DNA of 56,660 bases from Algoriphagus faecimaris. Its GTDB lineage: Bacteria > Bacteroidota > Bacteroidia > Cytophagales > Cyclobacteriaceae. The stretch spans positions 1 to 56,660 of the forward strand of contig NZ_FNAC01000031.1 in NCBI RefSeq assembly GCF_900101705.1, in the 5' to 3' direction. The position numbers were made by a program, and so were the translations under genes. Positions 1 to 8,657 of the stretch are shown here, piece after piece. The notes beneath the pieces are model-generated. The model did no database searches, was not told the origin of the DNA, and was given only the letters and a program-made list of their open reading frames with translations. Positions within the stretch are counted from its first letter, which is position 1; every line of letters starts with the position of its first letter.

Positions 1-49
1 AACCATCCTCCAATTGGAGCAACTTGGTGAAAAGTCCCTCTGTAAACAT
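1..49 (-). CDS. Possible 5' end of an ISL3-like transposase (partial)
   Basis: On the minus strand an open frame starts with ATG at 49 and runs off the left edge. The 16 visible residues (MFTEGLFTKLLQLEDG) resemble, from memory, the N-terminus of ISL3-family transposases of Bacteroidota. The fragment is too short for a firm call. A longer in-phase alternative starts at 71 in another frame, and two plus-strand frames are also open here. The idea is supported mainly by the possible inverted-repeat end at 143-160. Confidence 0.25.
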   Translation of the reverse strand, partial: MFTEGLFTKLLQLEDG

Positions 50-142
50 CTTTTTGCTCAAAGGTAATCATTCCATTAAATTCAGGGTAGAACCTTAAAA
101 AATTTGTTTAAAGACCAATTAGATAGCTTTTAATTCAATTTA

Positions 143-160
143 GCGTTTTTCAGAAGATCC
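143..160 (-). repeat. Candidate terminal inverted repeat of an ISL3-like element
   Basis: Read on the minus strand this is GGATCTTCTGAAAAACGC. It fits the GGnTCTTCnGnAAAAC pattern I associate with ISL3-family ends, and it lies about 95 bp upstream of the candidate transposase start. A related sequence, GAGTCTTCCTAAAACGG, sits just outside at 174-190, and both copies are followed by GAATTAAA. The outer copy may be a relic of another element or a subterminal repeat. The partner end lies outside the window. Confidence 0.3.
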
Positions 161-226
161 TAATTTAATTCACTCCGTTTTAGGAAGACTCGAAAATCCG
201 TGTGTAGCAAATTCGAATTAAATGTA

Positions 227-577
227 TCAAGCTAATAGAATCTCTGCTGGAATTTTTAATCCTTTATATAATGACTTAATCATACCCAAAGTCAAACCTC
301 TTTTTCTATTAAGAATCTCACTTACTCTACTCTGACTACCAAGGTATTTTACCATATCGGTTTTAGTCATTCCCATTTGTTCCATTCTAAACTTGATAGC
401 ATCAATCGGGTCAGGCGGAGTAATGGGATAGTTCTTCATCTCGTAGGACTCAATCAAGGTTACCAATAAATCTAGCTCATCACCTTCAGGTGAATCTTTT
501 CTTGCTCCCCATAATTCTTCAACCCTGCTAAGAGCAGAATTATAATCTTCGTCTGTTTTAATTGGCCGAATATTCAT
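227..577 (-). CDS. higA: HigA-type antitoxin with XRE-like helix-turn-helix
   Basis: This is a 116-residue protein of the HigA/COG5499 type. It has an acidic N-terminal part and a C-terminal helix-turn-helix (FRMEQMGMTKTDMVKYLG, then SRVSEILNRKRGLTLGMIKSLY) typical of antitoxins encoded behind a HigB toxin. The expected role is to bind and neutralise HigB and, with it, repress their shared promoter. I use the ATG at 577; the frame could also open at a TTG at 583, which would overlap the toxin stop by four bases. With the ATG the gap to the toxin stop is two bases, so translation is probably coupled. Confidence 0.85.
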   Translation of the reverse strand: MNIRPIKTDEDYNSALSRVEELWGARKDSPEGDELDLLVTLIESYEMKNYPITPPDPIDAIKFRMEQMGMTKTDMVKYLGSQSRVSEILNRKRGLTLGMIKSLYKGLKIPAEILLA

Positions 578-579
578 AA

Positions 580-879
580 TCAAATCGTTTTTACATCAAT
601 TTTATCATATTGTTTATGCGTTCCTATGAATCTTATGAAAATCACTTGAAACTCATAGTCAATCGCAACAACTAACCTATAATCATTGCCTTTTATATTG
701 AAAACTACTCTTCCCTCTCCGACGATACTTGCACTTTTAAATTGTTCTTTTAGCTCGTTTGAATTTTTCCACTGAGCTGCTTTAGCATCATGATACCAAG
801 CCCTTAATGAGGCTTCAGAATCTGAGTATTCTGACTTTTCAAAGAACTCTTTTATGGTTCTGAAGGCAATAATTCTCAT
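580..879 (-). CDS. higB: HigB-type mRNA interferase toxin
   Basis: This 99-residue protein is of the RelE-like HigB_toxin family (PF09907). It opens MRIIAFRTIKEFFEK and contains the central AWYHDAKAAQWKN segment and the GNDYRLVV..F..IRFIGTHKQYDKI core that family members share. HigB toxins cleave mRNA at the ribosome. The toxin gene comes first and the antitoxin second, the reverse of most toxin-antitoxin loci and characteristic of higBA. A consensus -7 box ends only four bases before the ATG, so the transcript may have almost no leader. Length is normal for the family. Confidence 0.88.
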   Translation of the reverse strand: MRIIAFRTIKEFFEKSEYSDSEASLRAWYHDAKAAQWKNSNELKEQFKSASIVGEGRVVFNIKGNDYRLVVAIDYEFQVIFIRFIGTHKQYDKIDVKTI

Positions 880-883
880 GATT

Positions 884-923
884 CAAATATACAAAAAACA
901 ATCTATTTTTTCCCAAATTGGGA
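884..923 (-). promoter_or_regulatory. higBA promoter and candidate operator palindrome
   Basis: On the minus strand TATATTTG (884-891) is an exact match to the Bacteroidota -7 consensus TAnnTTTG. About 22 bp upstream TTTG occurs within TCCCAATTTGGGA (911-923), a perfect inverted repeat around one central base. Its position over the -33 region suits an operator for the HigA or HigBA repressor. Operator function is inference. Confidence 0.5.
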
Positions 924-1061
924 TATTCTGTTTTCCTGCTTGTCTAGCAGCGCAGCAGAATGGGCTTGGCGTTGAAATTTACAAGAGCGATACAAAATTT
1001 TGAAAAAATTAAAACTCTCAAATTCATAAATACCGAAGATGGATAATTTTTTCAGTAAAAC

Positions 1062-2225
1062 TTAATCCTCCCTTTTCCCCTGATAAAGTTCGTATTTCAA
1101 TAATCGACAATCAATCGTTCCATTCCAAAATTCAATTCTCCGACTGGCTTTTAGGCCTACTTTTTTGGCGAGTTGCATATTTCCAGTAAAAATATAGCCG
1201 CGATAGCCAGCACATTTTTGCTTCATAAAATCCCCCATTCGCTTATAAATCTCCTCAAGCTCGGCTTCCTCACCTAGTCTCTCTCCGTATTCAGGATTAA
1301 AAATGATCACTCCACGGGGTTTTTCAGGAATAGGTGTTTCGGCAAAATCGCAGACTTCAAACTGAATCATATGATCCACTCCTGCGGTAGCCGCATTTTC
1401 CTGTGCAAAGGAAATCGCTTGCAAAGAGATATCAGAAGCAATGATTTTGAGTTCGGGAATCTCGGTGATTTTGTTTTTCAATTTGGTCACTTTAGCCTGA
1501 TAAGCAGCTTCATCATAGCCCAAAATGGATTGAAAAGCATAGTGATCTCTAAAAAGCCCGGGGTATCTTTTGGTTGCCATCAATGCGGCTTCGATCGCCA
1601 AAGTCCCTGACCCACACATGGGGTTGATAAAAGGTACTCGGGTATTCCATTCTGTTGCATAGATCGTGGCTGCAGCCAAGTCCTCCATCATAGGAGCTTT
1701 GCCAGGAATTTTGCGATAGCCGTGCTTGGCGAGCGTATCTCCTGAAGTATTGATATAGACATTGGCGTGATTTTCTTTCCAAAAAATCTGAAAAACCAAA
1801 CCATTAAAATCTGAACCAGAATCTGGTCTTCTGCCAAACTTATCCCGAAAACGATCTACGATAGCATCTTTTACTTTTACATTCACGATTAATGGTGTGG
1901 TTACCGATTCATTATCCACGACAGAATTAACCGAAAAATACCCATCCACATCCAAATAGTCCTCCCAAGGAATCGCCTTCATTCTACGATAGATATCATC
2001 CGCATGATGGAGATAAAATGATTTGATTTCGTAAAGCACATGGGAAGCCGTGCGGAGATGTAGGTTTAAATCCATACAATCCTCAAGAGAAGCCCTCAGC
2101 TCCACACCCGTTCGACTGACTGATTCAGGTACAAAGCCCAATTCGCGAACTTCCTTTTCCAAATACGATACCGAGCGATCCTTGCAAGTGACAAAGACTT
2201 TTTCCTTCTGATTAAAATCAAGCAT
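1062..2225 (-). CDS. THUMP-domain 23S rRNA (guanine-N2)-methyltransferase, RlmL type
   Basis: A class I SAM-dependent methyltransferase of the COG0116 (RlmL/YcbY) family, expected to methylate a guanine N2 in 23S rRNA. An N-terminal ferredoxin-like plus THUMP region occupies roughly the first 150 residues. The SAM motif NPMCGSGTLAIEAA follows, then the target-base motif NPEYGERLG, the Bacteroidota variant of NPPYG. The protein lacks the second methyltransferase domain (RlmK) found in the long E. coli enzyme. An ATG at 2264 would add 13 residues, but a -7-like TACTTTTG at 2229-2236 lies inside that extension, so I prefer 2225 (MLDFNQKEK), possibly leaderless. Confidence 0.85.
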   Translation of the reverse strand: MLDFNQKEKVFVTCKDRSVSYLEKEVRELGFVPESVSRTGVELRASLEDCMDLNLHLRTASHVLYEIKSFYLHHADDIYRRMKAIPWEDYLDVDGYFSVNSVVDNESVTTPLIVNVKVKDAIVDRFRDKFGRRPDSGSDFNGLVFQIFWKENHANVYINTSGDTLAKHGYRKIPGKAPMMEDLAAATIYATEWNTRVPFINPMCGSGTLAIEAALMATKRYPGLFRDHYAFQSILGYDEAAYQAKVTKLKNKITEIPELKIIASDISLQAISFAQENAATAGVDHMIQFEVCDFAETPIPEKPRGVIIFNPEYGERLGEEAELEEIYKRMGDFMKQKCAGYRGYIFTGNMQLAKKVGLKASRRIEFWNGTIDCRLLKYELYQGKRED

Positions 2226-2301
2226 GCACAAAAGTAGGGATTTCAGTTCAATCCTTATGGGCAAGCCTTAGCCACTATTCCAATATTTTTATGCGGAAAC
2301 C

Positions 2302-2315
2302 CGCAAACGATTGCG
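2302..2315. promoter_or_regulatory. LacI-family operator candidate upstream of the DUF1080 gene
   Basis: CGCAAACGATTGCG is a near-perfect palindrome centred on CG, the layout of LacI/GalR operators, 75 bp upstream of the DUF1080 ATG. It matches the palindrome at 6277-6290 at 12 of 14 positions, and the two differences are symmetric. Binding by the regulator at 5173-6195 is inferred. Confidence 0.55.
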
Positions 2316-2390
2316 TAATTTCAAGGAATGGCAATTTGTAGCAATCGCCTGAAATCTTGAATTTAGAAAACGAATTAGCATATTAAATCC

Positions 2391-3773
2391 ATGAACAAAC
2401 ATTTCTTGAAATTTCTACCGGTACTTTTATTCCCTCTGATATTCGCCTGCTCCACGCCTGAGAGTAGCACTGATAATTGGAAAGAATTATTCAATGGTGA
2501 AGACCTCAGTGGTTGGAAAGCCGTGGCCGGCACTGCCGAATTTTCTATCGAAGACGGTGTGATCGTTGGAACGGCAGTAGCCGGATCTCCTAATACCTTT
2601 TTGATTACTGAGGAAAGCTTTGGTGATTTTATATTAGAACTTGAGCTAAAAGTAGAACATGAAACCTCCAACTCCGGCATCATGGCCCGCGGACAATATG
2701 ATCCCCAAGCCAGAGACGGAAAGGGTTTGGTCTACGGCTATCAAGTAGAGGCAGACCCCACCGACAGAGGCTGGTCAGCAGGGATCTACGATGAAGCACG
2801 TAGAGGCTGGCTTTACCCTCTCGAACTTAATCCTAATGCCAAATCTGCTTTCAAAATCGGTGAATTCAATCAATACCGCATCGAAGTCATTGGCGATGAA
2901 ATAAAAACCTGGCTCAATGGTCAGGAAGTAGCCTATGTAGTAGATGATACGGATAAAAGTGGATTCATCGGGCTACAAGTCCACAGCATTTCCAATCCAG
3001 AGGATGCCGGAAACAAAACTTACTTTCGAAATATCCGCATCAAAACCGAAAACCTAGACCCGAAGCCCTTTAATTCAACTGTTTTTGTGGTCAACAACCG
3101 ACTCAATCAGCTCACTGATTATGAGCTTACTCAAGGCTGGAGATTACTTTTTAATGGCGAAAACGCAGAAGGCTGGGTAGGTGCTTATAAAGAGACTTTT
3201 CCAGATTTTGGCTGGTCGGTCAATGAAGGTGTTTTGACCATCGCTGCTTCAGGCGGAGGAGAATCCACCAATGCGGGAGATATTGTGACAGAAGAGCAGT
3301 TCTCAGCCTTCGATTTAGCGTTTGATTTCAAACTTAGTGAAGGAGCCAATAGTGGTGTGAAGTATTTTGTCACCCTTCAAGAGGAAAATACCGGTTCGGC
3401 TATAGGATTGGAATATCAGATTCTGGATGATGAAAATCACCCTGATGCCAAGATGGGAAGAGAAGGAAACCGGACTCTAGCTTCCCTTTATGACCTGATC
3501 AAAGCCGAAAAGCAAGATCGATTCTTAAAGCCAATCGGCGAATGGAACAAGGGAAGAATAGTCGTTCATCCAGACAATAAGGTGGAACATTACCTTAATG
3601 GAATCAAAGTGCTAGAATACACAAGAGGATCTCAAGACTACAGAGACCTGGTCGAAATCAGTAAGTATAAAGTTTGGGAAAACTTCGGAGAGGCACCTGA
3701 AGGGCATATCCTACTTCAAGATCATGGAGACGAAGTCAGCTTTAAAAATATCAAAATTAAAACCTTGAACTAA
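2391..3773 (+). CDS. Two-domain DUF1080 (3-keto-disaccharide hydrolase-type) lipoprotein
   Basis: This 460-residue protein starts with a lipoprotein signal (LIFAC, Cys20). It contains two DUF1080/PF06439 jelly-roll domains, at about 28-218 (from ELFNGEDLSGWKA to YFRNIRIKT) and 247-458 (from RLLFNGENAEGWVG to FKNIKIKTLN). The Pfam family is named for 3-keto-disaccharide hydrolase. Such proteins often sit with Gfo/Idh/MocA oxidoreductases in pathways that oxidise C3 of a glycoside and then cleave it. Here the oxidoreductase follows after 13 bp, so the pair is probably one operon acting at the cell envelope. The actual substrate cannot be read from sequence. Confidence 0.85.
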   Translation: MNKHFLKFLPVLLFPLIFACSTPESSTDNWKELFNGEDLSGWKAVAGTAEFSIEDGVIVGTAVAGSPNTFLITEESFGDFILELELKVEHETSNSGIMARGQYDPQARDGKGLVYGYQVEADPTDRGWSAGIYDEARRGWLYPLELNPNAKSAFKIGEFNQYRIEVIGDEIKTWLNGQEVAYVVDDTDKSGFIGLQVHSISNPEDAGNKTYFRNIRIKTENLDPKPFNSTVFVVNNRLNQLTDYELTQGWRLLFNGENAEGWVGAYKETFPDFGWSVNEGVLTIAASGGGESTNAGDIVTEEQFSAFDLAFDFKLSEGANSGVKYFVTLQEENTGSAIGLEYQILDDENHPDAKMGREGNRTLASLYDLIKAEKQDRFLKPIGEWNKGRIVVHPDNKVEHYLNGIKVLEYTRGSQDYRDLVEISKYKVWENFGEAPEGHILLQDHGDEVSFKNIKIKTLN

Positions 3774-3786
3774 CCACCCTAAAACC

Positions 3787-5136
3787 ATGCATAACCAGAA
3801 AAGAAGAGATTTTATCAAAAAAAGCACGGCAGCCACCCTAGGCCTTTCAGCCTTTGGAGCAGTGGGTTTTTCAGCAAAATCTTATGGGAGAATCATCGGA
3901 GCAAATGATCGATTAAATGTTGCCATCGCAGGCTTAGGCAGAAGACTTGGTGCATTCTATGAGCCCATAGCTCTGCCATCTTCCAATGTCAACCTGCTTT
4001 ATCTCTGCGATGTCATGCAGCGTCAGATGAATAATGCTGCTTCTAATTTTTCCAAGCATATTGACTATCAACCCAAGCTTGAAGGAAATATCATGAAAGT
4101 ATTGGAGGACAAAGATTTGGATGTTCTCATCAATGCCACTCCGGATCATTGGCATGCGCCCGGCACTTGGTTAGCCATGGAGCGTGGAAAGCATGTGTAT
4201 GTCGAAAAGCCCTGCTCGCATAATCCTCGAGAGGGAGAACTTCTCATTGCTTTGCAAAAGAAATACAACAAGGTCGTGCAGATGGGAAATCAACAGCGAT
4301 CTGCGCCAGAAAGTCGAGAGATCATTACCGCTATTCATAATGGAGCTATTGGGAAGGCATATAAAGCTGTGGCCTTTTATTCTAATGCAAGAGGCGAAGT
4401 AGTCAACCCCTCTCCTGCCCCTGTGCCGGAAGGGTTGGATTGGGAACTATTTCAAGGACCAGCCCCCCGCAAACCTTATATGCATGACACTTGGGATTAC
4501 AACTGGCACTGGTACGGTTGGGATTATGGGACCGCTGAAACAGGCAACAATGCCACCCATGAATTGGACGTAGCCCGATGGGCCCTGCAAGTGGATTATC
4601 CGGAACAGGTTTTTGTCGACGCAGCAAAGGAGCACTATCCTAATGACGGCTGGACCATGTATGACACCATGGAAGCAACCTTTAAGTTTAAAAACGGCTC
4701 GACGATCATTTGGGACGGCAAAAGCCGAAATGCCTACAATACCTATGGTTCAGATCGAGGAACCATCATTTTCGGTACCGAAGGAAGCGTTTTTGTCAAT
4801 AGAAATGGCTACAAACACTATGACCGAGCTGCCAAATTGATTAAAGACAGTAGCTCTAGCGGTTCGGAAGCTGGTACAGCCCTAGGAGGCGGAGGAGATA
4901 TGAGCACTACCCACGTGGTCAACTTCTTCAATGCTGTCAGAGGTAAAGAGAAACAAAACTCCAATATCGAAGAAGGAGCGGTCAGCACCTTGCTTTGCCA
5001 TTTGGCAAATATCGGCTATAGAACCGGAGAGATACTGGAATGCGATTCCTCCTCAGGCCGAATTACCAATTCTAAAGAGGCCATGAAGCTATGGTCTAGG
5101 ACCTATGAAAAAGGCTGGGAACCGCCGAAGGTTTAA
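3787..5136 (+). CDS. Tat-exported Gfo/Idh/MocA family oxidoreductase
   Basis: The 449-residue protein begins with a twin-arginine signal (KRRDFIKKS, Arg6-Arg7, then a hydrophobic stretch to about residue 34). This predicts export of a folded, cofactor-loaded enzyme. The NAD(P)-binding Rossmann motif is VAIAGLGRRLG (residues 45-55) and the family motif EKP is at 140-142. The C-terminal half is the usual alpha/beta substrate domain, with WHWYGWDYGTAE and TGNNATHELDVARW. It probably works with the upstream DUF1080 lipoprotein in oxidising and cleaving a glycoside in the periplasm. A shared terminator follows. Confidence 0.87.
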   Translation: MHNQKRRDFIKKSTAATLGLSAFGAVGFSAKSYGRIIGANDRLNVAIAGLGRRLGAFYEPIALPSSNVNLLYLCDVMQRQMNNAASNFSKHIDYQPKLEGNIMKVLEDKDLDVLINATPDHWHAPGTWLAMERGKHVYVEKPCSHNPREGELLIALQKKYNKVVQMGNQQRSAPESREIITAIHNGAIGKAYKAVAFYSNARGEVVNPSPAPVPEGLDWELFQGPAPRKPYMHDTWDYNWHWYGWDYGTAETGNNATHELDVARWALQVDYPEQVFVDAAKEHYPNDGWTMYDTMEATFKFKNGSTIIWDGKSRNAYNTYGSDRGTIIFGTEGSVFVNRNGYKHYDRAAKLIKDSSSSGSEAGTALGGGGDMSTTHVVNFFNAVRGKEKQNSNIEEGAVSTLLCHLANIGYRTGEILECDSSSGRITNSKEAMKLWSRTYEKGWEPPKV

Positions 5137-5142
5137 TTCTAT

Positions 5143-5174
5143 AAAAGCCACTTCACTCAGAGGTGGCTTTTTTT
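5143..5174. terminator. Bidirectional terminator between convergent genes
   Basis: A 9-bp stem (AAAAGCCAC at 5143-5151 with GTGGCTTTT at 5163-5171) ends in a T run on the plus strand and has an A run on its left side. It can therefore stop transcription from both the oxidoreductase and the convergent lacI-type gene, whose stop codon overlaps the T run. Confidence 0.85.
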
Positions 5175-6195
5175 ATCGTACTAAAGTAGACTCACGAATT
5201 GTCAATTTGCTAGGTAAGGAAATCACCTCATTTGGCAAATCTGGCTGTCGGGGTTTAGTCAACTTTTTAATTAGGATTTTTGCACATTCTTGACCAATAG
5301 CCTCTGCAGGTTGTGTAATCGTGGTGAGTGATGGATTCAAAAGATTTGGAATGCTCATATTGGAAAAAGAAATCACTTTAAGGTCATCGGGAATAGACAA
5401 ATCGGTCTTTTTAACGGCATGATAGGTAGATAGAGCTAACTTTTCCACCGAAGCCAAAATTCCATCCGGACGAGATTTAGAATTCAGCAGTTCGGTAATC
5501 AGTTGGATATTTTCCGCATCCTGATGACTACAGCAAATACTTAATCTCGACTCAGGTTCAATACCCGCATTTTTCAAAGCATCCAAATATCCTCGATGTC
5601 GTTCGCGGGTGATAGAAAGTTCCATGCTCAGCATCAAAAATGCGATACGTTTACAACCCTGCTGTAATAGATGTTTTGTTCCTTCAAAAGCACTTTCATA
5701 ATCATTGGTGATAAATTTTGTAGTGGGGATCTCAGCACATACTCGATCAAAAAACAAAATCGGTAAACCACGCTCATAAAGATTTTTTAAATGGGAAATA
5801 TCATTTGTTTGACTCGAAACAGACATTACAATAGCATCTGCTCTTCCATTTTGAAGAAGCGAAACAATTTTTTTCTCCTTTTCCACATCCTCATGGGTAC
5901 TATAAACTAATAAATGATACCCATGCTCAGATGTGATAGATTCGATTCCATCTATGACTTGGGCAAAAAAATTATTGATACGCTCCGGAATAATAACTGC
6001 GATGGATTTGCTTTTGTTTTCTCGGAGGCTTCTGGCGAAAGGATTGGGTTGATAGTTGAGTTTCTCGGCCATTGAAATAACCTTTTTTTTAGTAGCCTCA
6101 GAAATTTCGTAACTATCATTCAAAGCTCTTGAAACGGTCGATGGGGCAAGTTTTAACCTTGCTGCCAGTTCTTTTAAGCTAATACCGTTCTTCAT
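5173..6195 (-). CDS. LacI/GalR-family transcriptional regulator
   Basis: A 340-residue regulator of normal LacI length. The N-terminal helix-turn-helix is typical (ISLKELAARLKLAPSTVSRALN, about residues 5-26), followed by the hinge region NYQPNPFARSLR. The rest is the periplasmic-binding-protein-like effector domain, starting at SKSIAVIIPE. It is divergent from uxaC across a 172-bp gap that holds a CG-centred palindrome, which suggests autoregulation and control of the uronate operon. A matching palindrome upstream of the DUF1080 gene extends the probable regulon. The effector is likely a uronate-derived compound, but that is inference. Confidence 0.9.
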   Translation of the reverse strand: MKNGISLKELAARLKLAPSTVSRALNDSYEISEATKKKVISMAEKLNYQPNPFARSLRENKSKSIAVIIPERINNFFAQVIDGIESITSEHGYHLLVYSTHEDVEKEKKIVSLLQNGRADAIVMSVSSQTNDISHLKNLYERGLPILFFDRVCAEIPTTKFITNDYESAFEGTKHLLQQGCKRIAFLMLSMELSITRERHRGYLDALKNAGIEPESRLSICCSHQDAENIQLITELLNSKSRPDGILASVEKLALSTYHAVKKTDLSIPDDLKVISFSNMSIPNLLNPSLTTITQPAEAIGQECAKILIKKLTKPRQPDLPNEVISLPSKLTIRESTLVR

Positions 6196-6276
6196 TTGGT
6201 TTTAGGGTTTATCGGCTAAAAATCAACAAAATCAGCTTCCAAATAAAATTGATTCGGATAAATGGTGTAAAATATT

Positions 6277-6290
6277 CGAAAACGATTTCG
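6277..6290. promoter_or_regulatory. LacI-family operator candidate in the regulator/uxaC divergent region
   Basis: CGAAAACGATTTCG is a 14-bp inverted repeat with a single central mismatch, centred on CG. It lies 78 bp upstream of uxaC and 81 bp upstream of the regulator start. It shares AAACGATT with the site at 2302-2315. No clear TAnnTTTG box could be assigned in this interval. Confidence 0.6.
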
Positions 6291-6367
6291 TATTTAAATG
6301 TAAGAAAACCTCTAATTCGAGGTAAATTCAAGGGTACAAAAAATTTAAATATCAGTACCTAAACTCC

Positions 6368-7813
6368 ATGAATTCAGCAAATCAGCCCATGTCTTTTTTA
6401 TTCGATGATTTCCTACTTCAATCTACCTACGCCAAAACCTTATATCATACCTACGCCAAAAATCTCCCGATCATCGATTATCATAATCACCTCCCTCCTG
6501 CTGAGGTAAATGGCAACCGGCAGTTTAAAAACCTGACAGAAGCTTGGCTTGCGGGCGATCATTACAAATGGCGGGCAATGCGCACGCTGGGAATTCCTGA
6601 GAAATACATCACCGGAGAGGCAGGCCCCGAAGAAAAATTTGAAAAGTGGGCTTATTCGGTCCCTTTTACGATTAGAAATCCCCTGTATCATTGGACCCAC
6701 CTGGAGCTCAAGCGCTACTTTGACTTTGAGGAATTATTGTCAGAGAAAAATGCAGCAGAAGTTTATGCGCATTGCAATCAGCTACTTCAAACTCCTGATT
6801 TTAGTACCCTTGGACTCTTGGGAAAAATGAAAGTGGAAGTCATTTGCTCCACGGATGACCCCATCGATTCATTGGGTGATCATGTGGATTTTGCTCAGAA
6901 AGGAAATTCACTACAGCTCTACCCTGCCTTCAGACCGGATAAAGCTTACGCCATTGAAAACCCAGAATCTTACCTTTCTTATTTGGAAAAATTAGGGCAA
7001 GCGGCTAATCTCAAAATCGATTCTTTTGAAGATTTGCTTGCGGCACTTCAGGTTCGGATAGCTTATTTTCATCAAAGAGGCTGCCGACTTTCGGACCATG
7101 GTTTGGAGCAACTTTATTATTTTGAAGGTGAAGACTATCAAATCGAGGAGCTTTTTACCATGATCCGATTTGGAAAAAAACTGAGTGATTCAGAATCTCG
7201 ATTTTTCAAATTCAAAACTCTACAGGCCCTTTGCCGCATGTATTTTGAGAAAGGTTGGGTGCAGCAATTTCACTTAGGTGCACTGCGCAACACCAATACT
7301 TATCAATTACGGCAGTTAGGTCCAGACACAGGATTTGACTCTATCGGGGATTTTGATCAGGCCAAAGCCCTTGCGGGATTTTTGAATTCTCTTGAGGAAA
7401 GCGAACAGCTCACTAAAACCATATTGTACAATCTAAATCCTCGGGACAATGCCATTTTTGCTACGATGATTGGTAACTTCAATGGAGGAGAGATCAAAGG
7501 CAAAATCCAATTCGGTTCGGGATGGTGGTATCTTGACCAAAAAGACGGCATGGAAGCACAAATCAATACCCTTTCCAATATGGGCTTGATTTCTTGTTTT
7601 ATCGGGATGCTGACCGATTCGAGAAGTTTCCTATCTTTTCCAAGACATGAATATTTCCGAAGAATACTTTGCAATCTTTTCGGGCAGGATGTTCAAAATG
7701 GAATCCTCCCTTGGGATGAAAAATGGCTGGGAAAAATCATTTCAGACATTTGCTATCAGAATGCTTGCAATTATTTCGACTTTTCACCTAAAAACTTTGA
7801 TTTAAAATCATGA
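6368..7813 (+). CDS. uxaC: Glucuronate isomerase (uronate isomerase)
   Basis: A 481-residue enzyme of the UxaC family (amidohydrolase-like TIM barrel). It converts D-glucuronate to D-fructuronate, and D-galacturonate to tagaturonate. Visible family marks are the metal-binding DYHNHLP (His39, His41), STDDPIDSLGDH, QFHLGALRNTN, FGSGWWYLDQKDGM and GMLTDSRSFLSFPRHEYFRR. Length agrees with the family (about 470). An internal ATG at residue 8 (MSFLFDD) is an alternative start. It opens the uronate operon, and its stop overlaps the next gene's start by four bases (ATGA). Confidence 0.95.
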   Translation: MNSANQPMSFLFDDFLLQSTYAKTLYHTYAKNLPIIDYHNHLPPAEVNGNRQFKNLTEAWLAGDHYKWRAMRTLGIPEKYITGEAGPEEKFEKWAYSVPFTIRNPLYHWTHLELKRYFDFEELLSEKNAAEVYAHCNQLLQTPDFSTLGLLGKMKVEVICSTDDPIDSLGDHVDFAQKGNSLQLYPAFRPDKAYAIENPESYLSYLEKLGQAANLKIDSFEDLLAALQVRIAYFHQRGCRLSDHGLEQLYYFEGEDYQIEELFTMIRFGKKLSDSESRFFKFKTLQALCRMYFEKGWVQQFHLGALRNTNTYQLRQLGPDTGFDSIGDFDQAKALAGFLNSLEESEQLTKTILYNLNPRDNAIFATMIGNFNGGEIKGKIQFGSGWWYLDQKDGMEAQINTLSNMGLISCFIGMLTDSRSFLSFPRHEYFRRILCNLFGQDVQNGILPWDEKWLGKIISDICYQNACNYFDFSPKNFDLKS

Positions 7814-8628
7814 AAACCAATCTATTTGACCTTACTGGCAAAAAAATCGTCTTTTCCGGTGCTACTGGAGTGCTGGGGCACACCATGAGTTTACATTTGG
7901 CAAAAGAAGGAGCTGAAATCATCATTTTGGGACGCACAGAGACAAAAATGACACAGCTGCTTTCAGAAATAGAAGTGGCTGGTGGTACAGGAAGCGGCTA
8001 CCGCTGTGATGTAACGGATCCGATCAGCGTGCAGAATGCCGCCGAGAGAATTAAATCTGATTTTGGAACGGTAGATATATTGATCAATGCAGCAGGTGGC
8101 AATATGCCTGGGGCAGTGGTGACTCCCGATCAAAATTTTCTCGATTTGGATACCAACTCCCTTAAAAATGTCATCGATCTAAACTACATGGGAACGGTTT
8201 TACCGATCAAATTTATCCTTCCATTGATGCTTAAAAACAATAGAGGTAATATACTAAATATCAGCTCAATGGCAGCATCAAGACCTATGACAAGAGTAAT
8301 GGGGTATGCATCTGCAAAAGCGGCGATTGACAACCTCACCAAGTGGCTGGCGATCGAACTCGCCTCCAAGCATGGACCCAACTTTCGTGTCAATGCACTA
8401 GCTCCTGGATTCTTCCTAACCGAACAAAACAAAACCCTTCTCACCAAATCCGATGGGGAATTGACAACGAGAGGTAATCAAATTATTTCCCATACGCCGA
8501 TGAATCGATTTGGTGCTCCAGAAGATTTACTTGGCACCCTGCAATGGCTTTGCTCCGATGCATCTGCCTTTGTAACAGGATCAGTCATTCCGGTAGATGG
8601 AGGATTCAGCGCCTACTCAGGCGTTTAA
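7810..8628 (+). CDS. SDR-family oxidoreductase, probable fructuronate reductase (UxuB role)
   Basis: A 272-residue classical short-chain dehydrogenase. The nucleotide motif is GATGVLG (17-23), with NAAGG at 93-97, the catalytic serine in NISSM (150-154), and Tyr166/Lys170 in GYASAK. Its place between uxaC and uxuA, overlapping uxaC, points to reduction of fructuronate to mannonate. In many Bacteroidota this step is done by an SDR instead of the unrelated long-chain UxuB of E. coli. The role is therefore inferred from context; the fold is certain. Confidence 0.85.
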   Translation: MKTNLFDLTGKKIVFSGATGVLGHTMSLHLAKEGAEIIILGRTETKMTQLLSEIEVAGGTGSGYRCDVTDPISVQNAAERIKSDFGTVDILINAAGGNMPGAVVTPDQNFLDLDTNSLKNVIDLNYMGTVLPIKFILPLMLKNNRGNILNISSMAASRPMTRVMGYASAKAAIDNLTKWLAIELASKHGPNFRVNALAPGFFLTEQNKTLLTKSDGELTTRGNQIISHTPMNRFGAPEDLLGTLQWLCSDASAFVTGSVIPVDGGFSAYSGV

Positions 8629-8657
8629 AAAATTATTCAACCCAAAAAACATAACCT

